A stretch of 64,000 bases of DNA from Panonychus citri (Eukaryota > Arthropoda > Arachnida > Trombidiformes > Tetranychidae): NCBI RefSeq assembly GCF_014898815.1, contig NW_026515548.1, forward strand, positions 1,470,501 to 1,534,500, in the 5' to 3' direction. Below, piece after piece: positions 13,982 to 24,241 of this stretch (within the stretch, counting starts at the first letter, position 1; each line of letters opens with the position of its first letter). The notes below the pieces were generated by a model. It saw nothing but the letters and a program-made list of their open reading frames with translations. It ran no database searches and was not told where the DNA came from. The translations under genes were made by a program, and so were the position numbers.

Positions 13982-16245
13982 GATTCAATCAAGATGAGGG
14001 TTTATGATGATCATTATTATTTAATTGCCCTCAAGGGGTTCGCTTTGATTTAAACTGATGCAACATGTTGATAAATCAAATGAAAGAGTTAATCACCAAT
14101 GAGATTAAACAATTAAATCCTAGATTAAAGATTGAAGATAAATCATCTCAATAGTTGATTAATCAAACTGTTGATTAGTTGAGGGAAAAGTATTAAAATA
14201 AATAAGAGATTAGGTGAAAATCTTCAGGTCAAAGTGGACAAAGGTCAGTAGATGAAACGAATCAGCTGAATTGGAAAAGAATTGGGAAAAATGAGGTATC
14301 AGTGAGAGAGATTAGAAGATATCAAAGATCGTGAGGTGGGTGAGAGAGAGAGAGAGAGCAATTTGACAGAGAAAAGGAAGATGAGAGAGCTCATAAAGTA
14401 GGTGGAGATAAATTTCCAGGGAGGAAGAGAGAATGAAGAATCATGGTGGATAATGATGATTCCATGAAATTATCTTGTTATGATTTAAATTTCTTGATTT
14501 TTTAAGAATGATAATTATCAAGGTAAGAAGATTACAAGGAGAAATTAAAACTTACACTTCCTAGTCCTCCCCCCTTTCATTAAGCTGTCAATCACAATTA
14601 ACTTAATTAAGTCAAATGAGTAAAGGTAAAAAAAGTAAATTGAACCTGGCAAATAGTAAATTAAGAAACAACTAATCAAATCAAATTAACAAATTGAATA
14701 AGTTCATTAGCAAAAAGAGAAAGAAAAAAAAAAGTTTTATCCAAAGTTTTGTTTTCTGATATTCATTGACAAAGACAAACACATTATAATATACACTTGG
14801 AGACTGGTCAAGCCCAAACAATTGACCAACATTGTAGCATATTAGACATGGACAAGAAAGGAGGATAATGATGATAATTTGTCTAACTATTAATCATTTT
14901 GATAACAATCCAGGTAAATATTAATGATGATGAAACTTGTCTATTGGCAATGTTACTCTCCAATCCTCTTCATCTCTTCTGACCAAAACCCCGGAGGGTT
15001 TTCTGTAAATATTAACATATTTATTATGATTTTTTTATCTTCTTATACATATATACAGTCTGGCACATTATGATGATAATATATTAGTTTAATTCAGTGA
15101 GAGAGAAAGTGAAGAAGAAAAAAATTCTGAAAAGAAATAAATAAATTCGTGACTGAATCATGTTCACCAGGTAAATCACTGAATACTTTTTGATATCTAT
15201 TCAGGGCTAAACGTCAATGATTTTTTTCCTGCTCTTCACAAAACAAACCTTTATCATCATCATCATTAGAATGATGATTTCAATGGAGTTTTGGAGCTTT
15301 TTTTCTTGAAAATTTCCTCAAATAAGAAATATCAGAATTCTGAATAATCATGATAATGATAATAATACAATGATAATAATAGGTAACCTTCTGAGTGGGA
15401 AATGCCTTTCACTTTTTATGTAAGAATAACTTTTTTATTTTTTTTTCCATGTGTGATGTTGTGAATGAAACAACAATTTAAACTGTAATCATATAATAAT
15501 CTTAATAATAGTAATGATGATTAGGATGATGATGATGATGGTGATGGTGATGGTGATGATAGAGATTTTCAGAAATTCATTGACGTTTAACCCTGAATGA
15601 AGGTTGAGAAAAGTTCCAGTGATTTACCTGAGATTGAACATGAATCAGTCACGAGTTTTATCATTTTCCTTTTTTCTTTCAAACTTTCTCCGATAATTAA
15701 ACTAATTGTTATTACTATTATTTGAAAATTTCTCTCGATAATATGATATTTATTGGATAAAAAGAAAAGAGAAACTTTTTCTTCTTCTATTAATAATATT
15801 CTTGGGAACAAGTTGATCGATGGGGTTAAAAGTTAATCTCAATCTTCACTTAATCCATTAATTTCTCATTCTTTTTACTTTTTTTTTCTTCTCACTTTTT
15901 AACTTCAATTCTAATCTCGTTATTAATGATTTTTTTATTCTTCATCTTTGTTTTTACTCATTCTCTTAATCAATCTGTATATATGAATCTTTCTCTCTCT
16001 CTCAGTTTAATTAATAAATGATGATCATCTTTGATCGCTGGGCATATATTTCAGATGAATTTAGATTGATCCGCTTTTTTTTCCTGGTTCATTGAGGTTT
16101 CACCATGAAGATGAGCCTTAATTATGTGAATTAAGTGAATGAGCGATGAAACATTGACATTGAATCTCAATTCCTACTCAATTTGATTCTTATTTGTTTC
16201 TCATAAATTTGATTCTTTCAACTTTATTATTATTCTGAGATAATC

Positions 16246-16271
16246 ATGATGATGATGATGATGATGATGAT
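16246..16271. repeat. (GAT)n microsatellite
   Basis: A perfect GAT trinucleotide run of about eight units. Confidence 0.88.
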
Positions 16272-17437
16272 TAGACTGATATTTCATGGAAGGTACAAAT
16301 TTAGATCCATTTTAGCTTCCTGATTTGAATCAAATTCAAAATGGTTTCATATTCCGGGCCTGAGTTTAATTATTTGCATGTTGATAGATTTAAATTCATT
16401 TCAATTGATTCAACTTGAAAGGTGATCAATCAACAGAAACATGAATAATATGAAAGGGAAATAATTTTGTTTCTGGTTTAATTTTTGAGAGATTTTCTTA
16501 ATTGTAGATTGTCATGGGTTTCATTTAATTGCTATTACCGTAATAGAGGAGGTTTAATTATCTATCTCAATGTTTAATCAACATGGGGAGCAACTAAATC
16601 AACGGTGAAATGATTAACAAATTAGTCGCAACGGTTATTTCAACTTTTCTCTTGGATTGTTTTAATTTAGTTGATCGGATTAATTTTTTTTTGTTTCAAT
16701 TTTCGTTAATCAACTGATTGGTTAGTTTACCTTTTCATCATTTAGTGACATTTATTGTGATTTGGATTTAATCATGAACTGGACAATCGAGTTAATTGAT
16801 TAAGGCAATAAATATCAACTAATTAATGGTTGAGTTTAATTGGGAAATTAAATTTATGGTGAAAATCATAAATTATCATCAAGTTTTTATAATCAGTGTT
16901 AATTATGTAATGATTAAGGCTTGGGTCATCTTACTGAGAAAATCAGTTGATTGTATATTAGATAGAAATTAGTTACAACAATTAGAATGATCTTAATTGT
17001 AATTGGTCAATCAAATTTTGTCTGTGAAGAAAATAAATTGATTTAATTACTGATCATTTCTATTGGTTTTGATGACATGAAATTGTCTTGATTAGTTGAT
17101 TGTTTGTGTGCAACTTTTCAGATCAGTTGCAATTAATTTTGATTATCCCATAATTACTTTAATTGCTTATAGAAATAAAATTAAATTCCCACCGAATTGA
17201 TTTCTCATGGAGCTTGGATCAAGTTAATTGCATATTATTGAAACAATTTATTTGAATATTACTTGAGTTCATCACAATATCAAGGATATTGATCATAAAG
17301 AAAAGGTAATAATTATCTAAATCATCAAGGCCTGGACTTGGCATCGTAAATGGTTAAGTTTGTTGATCATAATAAACACCGAGTGGAGGAAACTTGTGAT
17401 TAGATGGTCACCTTGACCATTGGTCAGTTCTCTCTCT

Positions 17438-17581
17438 GATTTAATTTACTAATAGAATGAATCATTGGTAAGGTTTAAACGAATAAGAATTTCGTTTATT
17501 TCATCTTTAGATTTAATTTACTAATAGAATGAATCATTGGTAAGGTTTAAACGAATAAGAATTTCGTTTATTTCATCTTTA
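17438..17581. repeat. Tandem duplication, 2 x 72 bp
   Basis: Two identical 72-bp units, 17438-17509 and 17510-17581, each beginning GATTTAATTTACTAATAG and ending TTTCATCTTTAG. Each unit contains an imperfect palindrome (AAACGAA / TTCGTTT). No coding potential is visible. Confidence 0.92.
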
Positions 17582-18260
17582 GAATCAATTGATCGATGAT
17601 TTTAGATATTCTTCCGTTTCGAAATACTGAGAAACTAATAAGCACTTCGAGCACAATAATCAAGAGCATTTGAAGAAATTGTAATAAACGTCCTATTAAA
17701 TTGATTCTTTGGACAATCACTGAAACTAAATCGTTAATCAATTGAACTCGATGAACTCCAACATGAGATTAAGTTAGAATTTCAGAAAGAAAAGAATCAA
17801 TTGAACATGTAAATGATTTAAATTTTCTCACTGATCATTCAACTAACTTATTCTCGATTTCTGACAATCTAAATCAAAGTATTTTTAATCAATTGTCTAG
17901 TTGACGACAATGGTGATGATACAATGACGATTTAAACAAGTGATGGAATATGAATCGTTAGTGAATTAGAAAAAAACAGTTTGATCATCCAAATTTCAAT
18001 AAACTAGAAGAAAAATTTTTGGGTTATCAACTAGTGAGAATATGTTAATAATAGGAATAAGAACAAATCTATTGATTGTTAATGAAGCAATCAAAATTAA
18101 TTTTTGATTTAGCAGATAATTAGAACGCTACAAGTTCCATCTATGGAAAGAAAAACAAACTAATTCCAATTTCGCTGAGGAAATTATTAGACTTCAAGTT
18201 AAAAATCGTTATGATCTGTTGTCGAAACGATGAATTTCTTTATTAGAGAAGGAGAATCAA

Positions 18261-18435
18261 AGGTCATTTAAGGTCAAGGTAACTTTCAAAGAACATTTTC
18301 GCAAACGATCAGGCCAAGATTCCAAGTCTACATGATCGCGTCCGAGAAACTTGTGGCTTGAAAGATGAATAGAAGAGCGGATATTGAAAGGTCAAGGTCG
18401 TTAAGGCTTTTGGCAAACATCAATTTTGAAGGTCA
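18261..18435 (+). promoter_or_regulatory. Cluster of AGGTCA nuclear-receptor half-sites
   Basis: All half-sites here read on the + strand. AGGTCA at 18261-18266 and 18271-18276 form a direct repeat with a 4-bp spacer (DR4), followed at once by the variant AGGTAA. AGGTCA at 18389-18394 abuts AGGTCG at 18395-18400. Another AGGTCA lies at 18430-18435. AGGTCA is the core recognised by EcR/USP, HR3, E75 and FTZ-F1 type nuclear receptors. The cluster lies 1.3 kb before mir-2 and 1.9 kb before bursicon alpha. Function is inferred; the words are seen directly. Confidence 0.4.
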
Positions 18436-18729
18436 TTCGAACAAAGTTCACGAAAACGTACCTTCTAACTGCAAAAGTTTTGAGTCTCTTCGATTAAGCG
18501 ATTTTCATTCAAATTTTTTCAACGAACCAATGGATCGGGTATCTGGATTCGAATTGTATCCAATCTTATGTATCTGATCTTTCTGATCTTTTCCTGGTGA
18601 ATTTTCAACTTTTTCATGTTAATTTGATTTTCTAATTTAATTATCTCATTTTAAATTTTAATTTCTAATTTAATCTTAATTAGACTAATCCATGTTCGAT
18701 CAGTAATAGGAATCAATTAGTTATTATTC

Positions 18730-19660
18730 AATTTGGAATTATAACAATTTATCAAAGATTCTTTTTTCTTTCTCTTTTTCTCTTTTCCTCCCTTTCAAAT
18801 GTGTTTTTTTCTTTTCTCTTTTTCCATTGACCTGTCAATAATTGGCTTTTCTGATTAATTTCCTGTTTATTTTATTTCACTTCTTCTCTAATAGTGATTA
18901 TTATTAATTCTATAAACTGATTCCCGATGTTTCAATTAATGGTTCTTCCTTTTTAAAACTAAAGAGCTTCTACTTGGTTACCCATCTACAGTTTTCCATT
19001 ATTTTGTCACTTTATTTTCCCTCGCCCATTTTGTGTTAAGTGCTGCTGCCATTGGACCAGTTTTCAAATTCTTTTTCTCTTTCTTTTTCCTTTCTCTTCT
19101 CTTTCTCTCTTTATCCAACCTCTGATGGAACATTTTTATTTGGTTTGCATTTCGATTAATTGATTTCACTGGTTTTCCCGTTCGAGACTTGGTATCTTGA
19201 TTTTTTTCCCTGGCATTTCGAGTTCTCCAAACTTGAGTGTTTACTGTTTTCTCTTTCCTTCTCTTTTTTTCCTTCTAATTCTGCACTTAACTGTGTTTAT
19301 ATTTCTAGTTTGGTATTTTTAGGTCATCTTTAAATTACTTCATACCCACCCACTTTCAGCCATTTTATCTTGCCTTCTCTCTCTTCTCTTCTATTTCTCT
19401 ATCTTTTTCTATCTCTCTCTCTCTCTCTTTCCTGTCTTCCTTCCTTTCTATTTTTCTGTTTATCTTTCAAACTCTCCATCTTTTTCTAGCAACAACTTCT
19501 CTCTACTCTTTCTGTCTTTTTCTTTTTCTCTTTCTATCTCTCTCTCTCTCTCTCTCTCATCTTGATGCTTCTATTTTTCCCTCTATTCTTTTCTCCTTTA
19601 TTTTCCACCATTATTTTTTTAGTGTCTTTTTCTTGTGTTCAAATTTATGTAATATTTTGA
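18730..19660. other. Pyrimidine-rich stretch upstream of mir-2
   Basis: About 0.9 kb dominated by CTTT, TCTC and TTTC runs on the + strand, with several (CT)n tracts (for example near 19400-19420 and 19540-19558). It contrasts with the TTAATTG-rich desert to the left. It could be intron or leader sequence of a transcript carrying mir-2. No coding exon is seen. Confidence 0.5.
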
Positions 19661-19708
19661 CAATTATCTTTTTCTTGGTGGAAATGGTGAATTTACTTGC
19701 ATTACTCT

Positions 19709-19783
19709 GGCTCGTCAAAGAGGCTGTGAAATGTAAATAACCAATTCTAATTACTCATATCACAGCCAGCTTTGATGATTTTG
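19709..19783 (+). ncRNA. mir-2: mir-2 family microRNA precursor
   Basis: The 3' arm at 19758-19778 is identical over about 21 nt to mature arthropod miR-2, beginning TATCACAGCCAGCTTTGATG, with the family seed ATCACAGC. The 5' arm at 19712-19733 (CTCGTCAAAGAGGCTGTGAA...) pairs with it along nearly its whole length: GGCTGTGA with TCACAGCC, and GTCAAAG with CTTTGAT, with one small bulge and an A-A mismatch. The terminal loop is about 24 nt (around GTAAATAACCAATTC). miR-2 occurs only in protostomes and in insects represses pro-apoptotic genes. It is often clustered with mir-71 and other mir-2/mir-13 copies; I found none nearby. The hairpin is on the same strand as, and about 550 bp upstream of, the bursicon alpha start codon, so a shared primary transcript is possible. 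Confidence 0.93.
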
Positions 19784-20332
19784 GTAAAATGCAATTCTCA
19801 TCATCACCATTTCCTCCTAAATCTTGATTCTATCCATCCAACAAATCTCATATTTCAAAGGATCACATTGTTTACTTTTTTTCTCATTGTGCAGTTGATC
19901 AATTTTCTTTCAATTGATATTTTATCTTCTCTAAAGCTCATTGACCTGTTTACCTTTTTTTAGTCTTGACTTTAAACATTTTGATTAGTTGTAACTTTCT
20001 CTCTCTCTCTCTCTCTCTCTCTATGTTTCTCTGTTGGATAATATTTCTTAATTCACTGTCAGGGTTATCGATTAACCTTTACAACACTTTGTATCAACTG
20101 AAAATTTTACCAATGGAAATCCAACTGATCCAGTGAACTGTAATTCTGTTGATCTACAATATCAATATTCTCGATAGGAGGTTAGTTTTTTTCTTCCCTC
20201 TCCATTGAGATAAAATGAGCTGTTACAATGAGAAGATGATGGTCAATCGCCTCAAGGTCAGTATTACAAGAAATTAACCATTGATCATTTGATTACTTAG
20301 ATCATTTATCAACTCGATTGGTTTGATTATAC

Positions 20333-20956
20333 TTGAAAAGTTTTTCTTATTTGCAAATGAAACATTCAGATTTACTGTCAATGGATTTTGTTCAAGTGAA
20401 TAATTTTTTAATCGCGATCATTGTTATCATGGTATTGATGTTAATCACTGGATTAGACGGATCATCGAAAGGATGCCATTTAAGGCCAGTTGTTCATGTA
20501 CTAAATCGCCCTGGGTGTTTATCTAAACCCATTCCATCATTTGCTTGTCATGGTTCTTGTTCATCTTATGTTCAGGTAAGTTAATTGAGACTTTGAACTT
20601 TTTTTTCTTACTTCATGTGTCTCACATTTTCTCATGTTTATCATCTTGTTCAGATCTCGGGCTCTAAATTTTGGCAAGTTGAAAGGTCGTGTATGTGTTG
20701 CCAAGAAATGGGTGAAAGAGAGGCAACAATTGGTATTTTTTGTCCAAAAGAAACACCCAAAATTAGAAAGGTAAATTTTAATGATAATTAACAAGAATCA
20801 GTTTACTTTATTATCTTTTTTTCATAAACTCTTATTTAGATTATTACCAAAGCTCCTGTTGATTGTATGTGTAGACCTTGTACTGGTATTGATGGATCAA
20901 CAATCAAGCCTCAAGAATTGATTAATTTGACCGAAGAATTGAAAAATATCGAGTAA
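20333..20956 (+). CDS. Burs: Bursicon alpha subunit (cystine-knot hormone)
   Basis: Three exons, 20333-20575, 20654-20770 and 20840-20956, all phase 0 with GTAAGT or GTAAAT donors, give 158 residues. A hydrophobic signal peptide (around FLIAIIVIMVLMLITG) precedes a cystine-knot domain with the 11 cysteines typical of bursicon alpha. Diagnostic stretches are RPGCLSKPIPSFAC, SGSKFWQVERSCMCCQE, GEREATIGIFCPK and ITKAPVDCMCRPCTG. The subunit pairs with Pburs and acts through the receptor Rickets/LGR2; in insects the heterodimer drives cuticle tanning and post-moult expansion. Starts at 20357 and 20381 are also in frame; the third gives the most conventional signal peptide. The partner Pburs gene was not found here. 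It converges on the epoxide-hydrolase-like gene. Confidence 0.96.
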
Positions 20957-21633
20957 CATTTATCACTACAATCAACTCTTGCCGCAAGATTTAATCATAT
21001 CCTAATTGGAATAATAATACACAAATGATCGGTGATAATTTGATGGATTAAGTTGAAAGATTATTAATTGCTCCAGCTATTTGTGTTGATTTGTATTCTA
21101 ATTTGTCTAATTGATACAATTTTCTTACAATTAATCATCTTTTTTTTGTCAAGTCGATTTGTTGTTTACAATCAAACAAAATTTTTGATCAACTGATATC
21201 TTCAATTGGGTATGTTGATCATGGACAAACTGATTCAATCTAACGAAACATAATCACGATTTATAAATCAAATCAAATCATTAAATCATATTGTTGATTT
21301 TCTCAATCTTAATTGATATTTTCCCGTGTTTATAAACAATTAACGATTGATAATATCTACAAAATCAAAGTGAAAAATAGATTGAAAATTTAATACAATT
21401 TGAATTTGAGATTAAAATTAATTCAAGTGGATTAATGAAATCGAGGATAAACAAAATCACTTTTTACAACTTTCCAGATAAAAAAAATGTTGCAACAATT
21501 AACAAAGTAGAAAAAAAAATCAAGATTAAAAAGGTAAATTTATCAAATTAAGTCGACAGGTAATTTGATTGAAATGACGAAGCTGAGAAAGACGAACGGT
21601 CAACAATTAGGATAATCTAATGGACTCGATGGA
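20957..21633. other. Convergent intergenic region
   Basis: Contains the 3' UTRs of bursicon alpha (+) and the epoxide-hydrolase-like gene (-). AT-rich; nothing else is recognised. Confidence 0.7.
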
Positions 21634-22778
21634 TTAATCATTGGGAGAGATAAATTTGCTGATCAGATCGTTAACAAGTTGAGGAGATTCGATATGAGCG
21701 TAATGTCCAATTCGAGGGATATTTTCAACTTCGACAGAGGAAAAGTATCTCTGAAGGATCGTCTTCGAACCCAATTTAGGACACAAAGTGGAATCTTTTT
21801 CGCCCCAAATGATCAACGTTGGATTAATTATTCGTATGGAGGGATCGGTACATTTTAGACAATCGATATTGGCTCGAAAATAGTTGAGGGCACATGTGAC
21901 GGCCCCTGGTCGGGCGAAGGTGTATTTATATGCTTCCATTTCTTGATCGTTGAGCAGGGGAACGCCGATGGGTGAACGGAAGGTATTCTCGAGGAAGGCG
22001 AAATCTTTACTGAGGATAACAAATTCGGGCAGAAGATGAAGTTGGAAGAAGAAGATTTGCCAAGAGTAAAAGAATTGCTTCCAATCGGAGGTTAAAATTT
22101 CCGTGTAGAACTTTAATGGTGTCGAATTGATTAGAATTAATTTATCCACCATGGTTGGATTTTTCTCTGTGAAAAGGGTAACAATACAACCGCCGATATC
22201 GTGACCAATCAGAATCGCCTTTTCTTTTCCTAGAACTTGAATCAATCCTTTGATATCTTCCAGAATTGAATCAAATTCATAACTCTTCAAATAGGGTAAC
22301 CGATCGGATTCATTGAAACCTCTCAGGTCCAAAGCGACGGTGAAAAAGTTGTCAAAATGAGGTAATTGGTTTCTCCAAGTGAACCAGAAATCGGGAAATC
22401 CATGAATGAAGAGTAACAGGTCATTTTTGGGATCGCCTTTGGCCACATAATGAAGATAAACATCCTAAGGTGGAAATGGACAAAAAAAAGTCGAACTTGA
22501 ATATTGGAACGGAATCAATTGATCGAGAAAAGGAATAACAATCAAGCACTTACATCGACTTTCACTTTGGAATGTGAACCATAGATTGGATTTCGAAGAC
22601 AATTGGGTTGACTGTCCCGTCGGCGAATTTGAAAATATTGTCGGCGATGCCGAATCATCGAAAAAAATGTGAAAATTAGAACAATGTAACCATAGAAAAG
22701 CGAAACCATGGCCAAGATCGATCGACGAATTAGTTCACGAAGGGAGATCCGAGTCATGGAAAAAGGAATCGGTATCAT
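21634..22778 (-). CDS. Membrane-anchored epoxide-hydrolase-like alpha/beta hydrolase (EPHX4/ABHD7 type)
   Basis: Two exons, 22554-22778 and 21634-22464, separated by an 89-bp intron, encode 351 residues, close to vertebrate EPHX4. An N-terminal membrane segment (about residues 23-41, LAMVSLFYGYIVLIF) precedes an alpha/beta-hydrolase domain. The oxyanion motif HGFP is at 96-99, the nucleophile elbow GHDIGG has Asp164, the acid is Asp299 (WGEKD) and the base His329 (GHYAH), so the triad is complete. The lid is unusual. In the segment normally carrying the first ring-opening Tyr I read SWQIFFFQ (Gln211), and in the usual N-x-Y-R motif I read LNYFRAN (Phe271). Family members open lipid epoxides at ER membranes; with both lid tyrosines apparently absent, activity may be altered or the substrate different. 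The Tyr alignment was made by eye. Confidence 0.87.
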
Positions 22779-24241
22779 GGTTAATCGGTTTTTGGGTTAG
22801 CACTTTCGAAAAGTAATTAAAATCTATTAGAATCAAGAAGAGAATCAATTATTTGATTGAGAAGAATTAAAAATTTCTACATTTAAGGAGAGAAACACTT
22901 AAAGGAAGGTGATCTTTGATTCTCATTTTAATTGTTTGAGAACAACAAATTGAAAGCTCATTTCATTCATGATAATCTCTCATTTCATTAAAGTGAACTT
23001 TCAACTGAATTAATCAACAATGTGAATTAATTTTCTCAAACGATTAATTTAAGTAACTAAAGATGAAGATCTCAAGTCATTTGTTGTCCTCAAAGTAATT
23101 TAAACATTGAGAGAGGATGAAAAAAGTGTTACCTGATATGTGACCTGAGTTAATTAAAGAAAGAGACAATTGAAACAGCTAATCAATAATTACAATCATC
23201 AATTACAACAATTAGAAGCACTAAATTTGAATTGATTATAATCAAGGTTCCAAAAAATAAACAATTGCACCAAAACAACAACAGGAAAATCTTCAAGAGG
23301 CCAAGAGATTAACAAGAAGCAACAATGAGACGAGATTGTGATCGTTGATTGTTTGATTAAGGCACAGAAATCGTCTAATTAATGGAAACAATTAATTAGA
23401 ATTGTGTAAAATGTGTTGACAATATGATGATGGAAACATAGGAAAAGACAAAAGGTAAAAAGGATTGACAAGGTTTTCACTTTGATTCCATTGATTGTTT
23501 ACTAATTACAGGTGAACATTAGAACAGGTTAATTGTGGTAAACAATTAGATGGTTGATTGTTGATTGTTGATTAGAAGATGAGAACACATAATATAATCA
23601 ATGGTGTTTTTTTGTTCTACAAAAATAAAAACAATTGAACAAAGAAACGCACATAAGGTAATGAGAGAATTGGAGGAAAATGTTGCACATTAAATTCTCG
23701 AAGGTTGTCAAGCAACTCTTTCTTTTTCTCTTCATTATCATCTCTTTTCTTTCTTTTTCTCTTTCTAATATAAATTCGTTTTCTTCTAAATTGTTACAAA
23801 CTACCAATTAATTGAGAATTGAAAAGAATTTTTAAGAAATCAATTGAAAATGATTCACAATTAACAAAGAAAACAAGTTGAAATCGTTAACCAGTTTCTC
23901 TGTTTTTCTTTGAATGTTGTTGGAAAATCAGCTGATCGAGTAACCGAAAAGTAAACATTTGGTTTGATTGTTTTTCTTTGGAAATAATTTTTTCTTTGTT
24001 TAATTTAAATTGGAAAACAACAACAACAACAATTAATTAATCATTGGAACAAAGGTTTGTATCAAAAATAATTGGAATATATTAATTGTAATAAGTGGAA
24101 ATATTGATTATCTATGTCAAGGAGATTCTAATTTTCTTGATTCTTTTCTCATGATGACAATTTAGTTTTTTTTTAATTCTGTATTTTAGATTTTGGGTTA
24201 ATCATTTGATTTTTTTTTCCTCATTTGGTTCAGATTGGATT
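22779..24241. other. Intergenic region
   Basis: Holds the promoter side of the epoxide-hydrolase-like gene (right of 22778) and the 3' side of the His-rich gene (left of 24242). AT-rich, with short GA-, TC- and CAA-rich runs near 23.6-24.0 kb. No gene is supported. Confidence 0.7.

Larger units (their letters stand above)
4060..19708. other. Gene desert between the VWC/mucin-like gene and mir-2/bursicon
   Basis: About 15.6 kb without a coding region I can support. Open frames here are short, low-complexity (GAT, CT and GA repeats translated) or lack homology and splice support. The stretch holds microsatellites, a 183-bp and a 72-bp tandem duplication, a cluster of AGGTCA half-sites near 18.3 kb and a pyrimidine-rich stretch before mir-2. 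Most of it is AT-rich with dense TTAATTG-type words. A stretch this long in an otherwise compact region may hold regulatory DNA or non-coding transcripts; that is an inference. Confidence 0.7.

Noticed and set aside
18365..18577. 70-residue open frame MNRRADIERSRSLRLL...
   Set aside because: The region has less biased composition, but I see no homology, signal peptide or matching splice sites. It could be a non-coding exon; not called as a gene.
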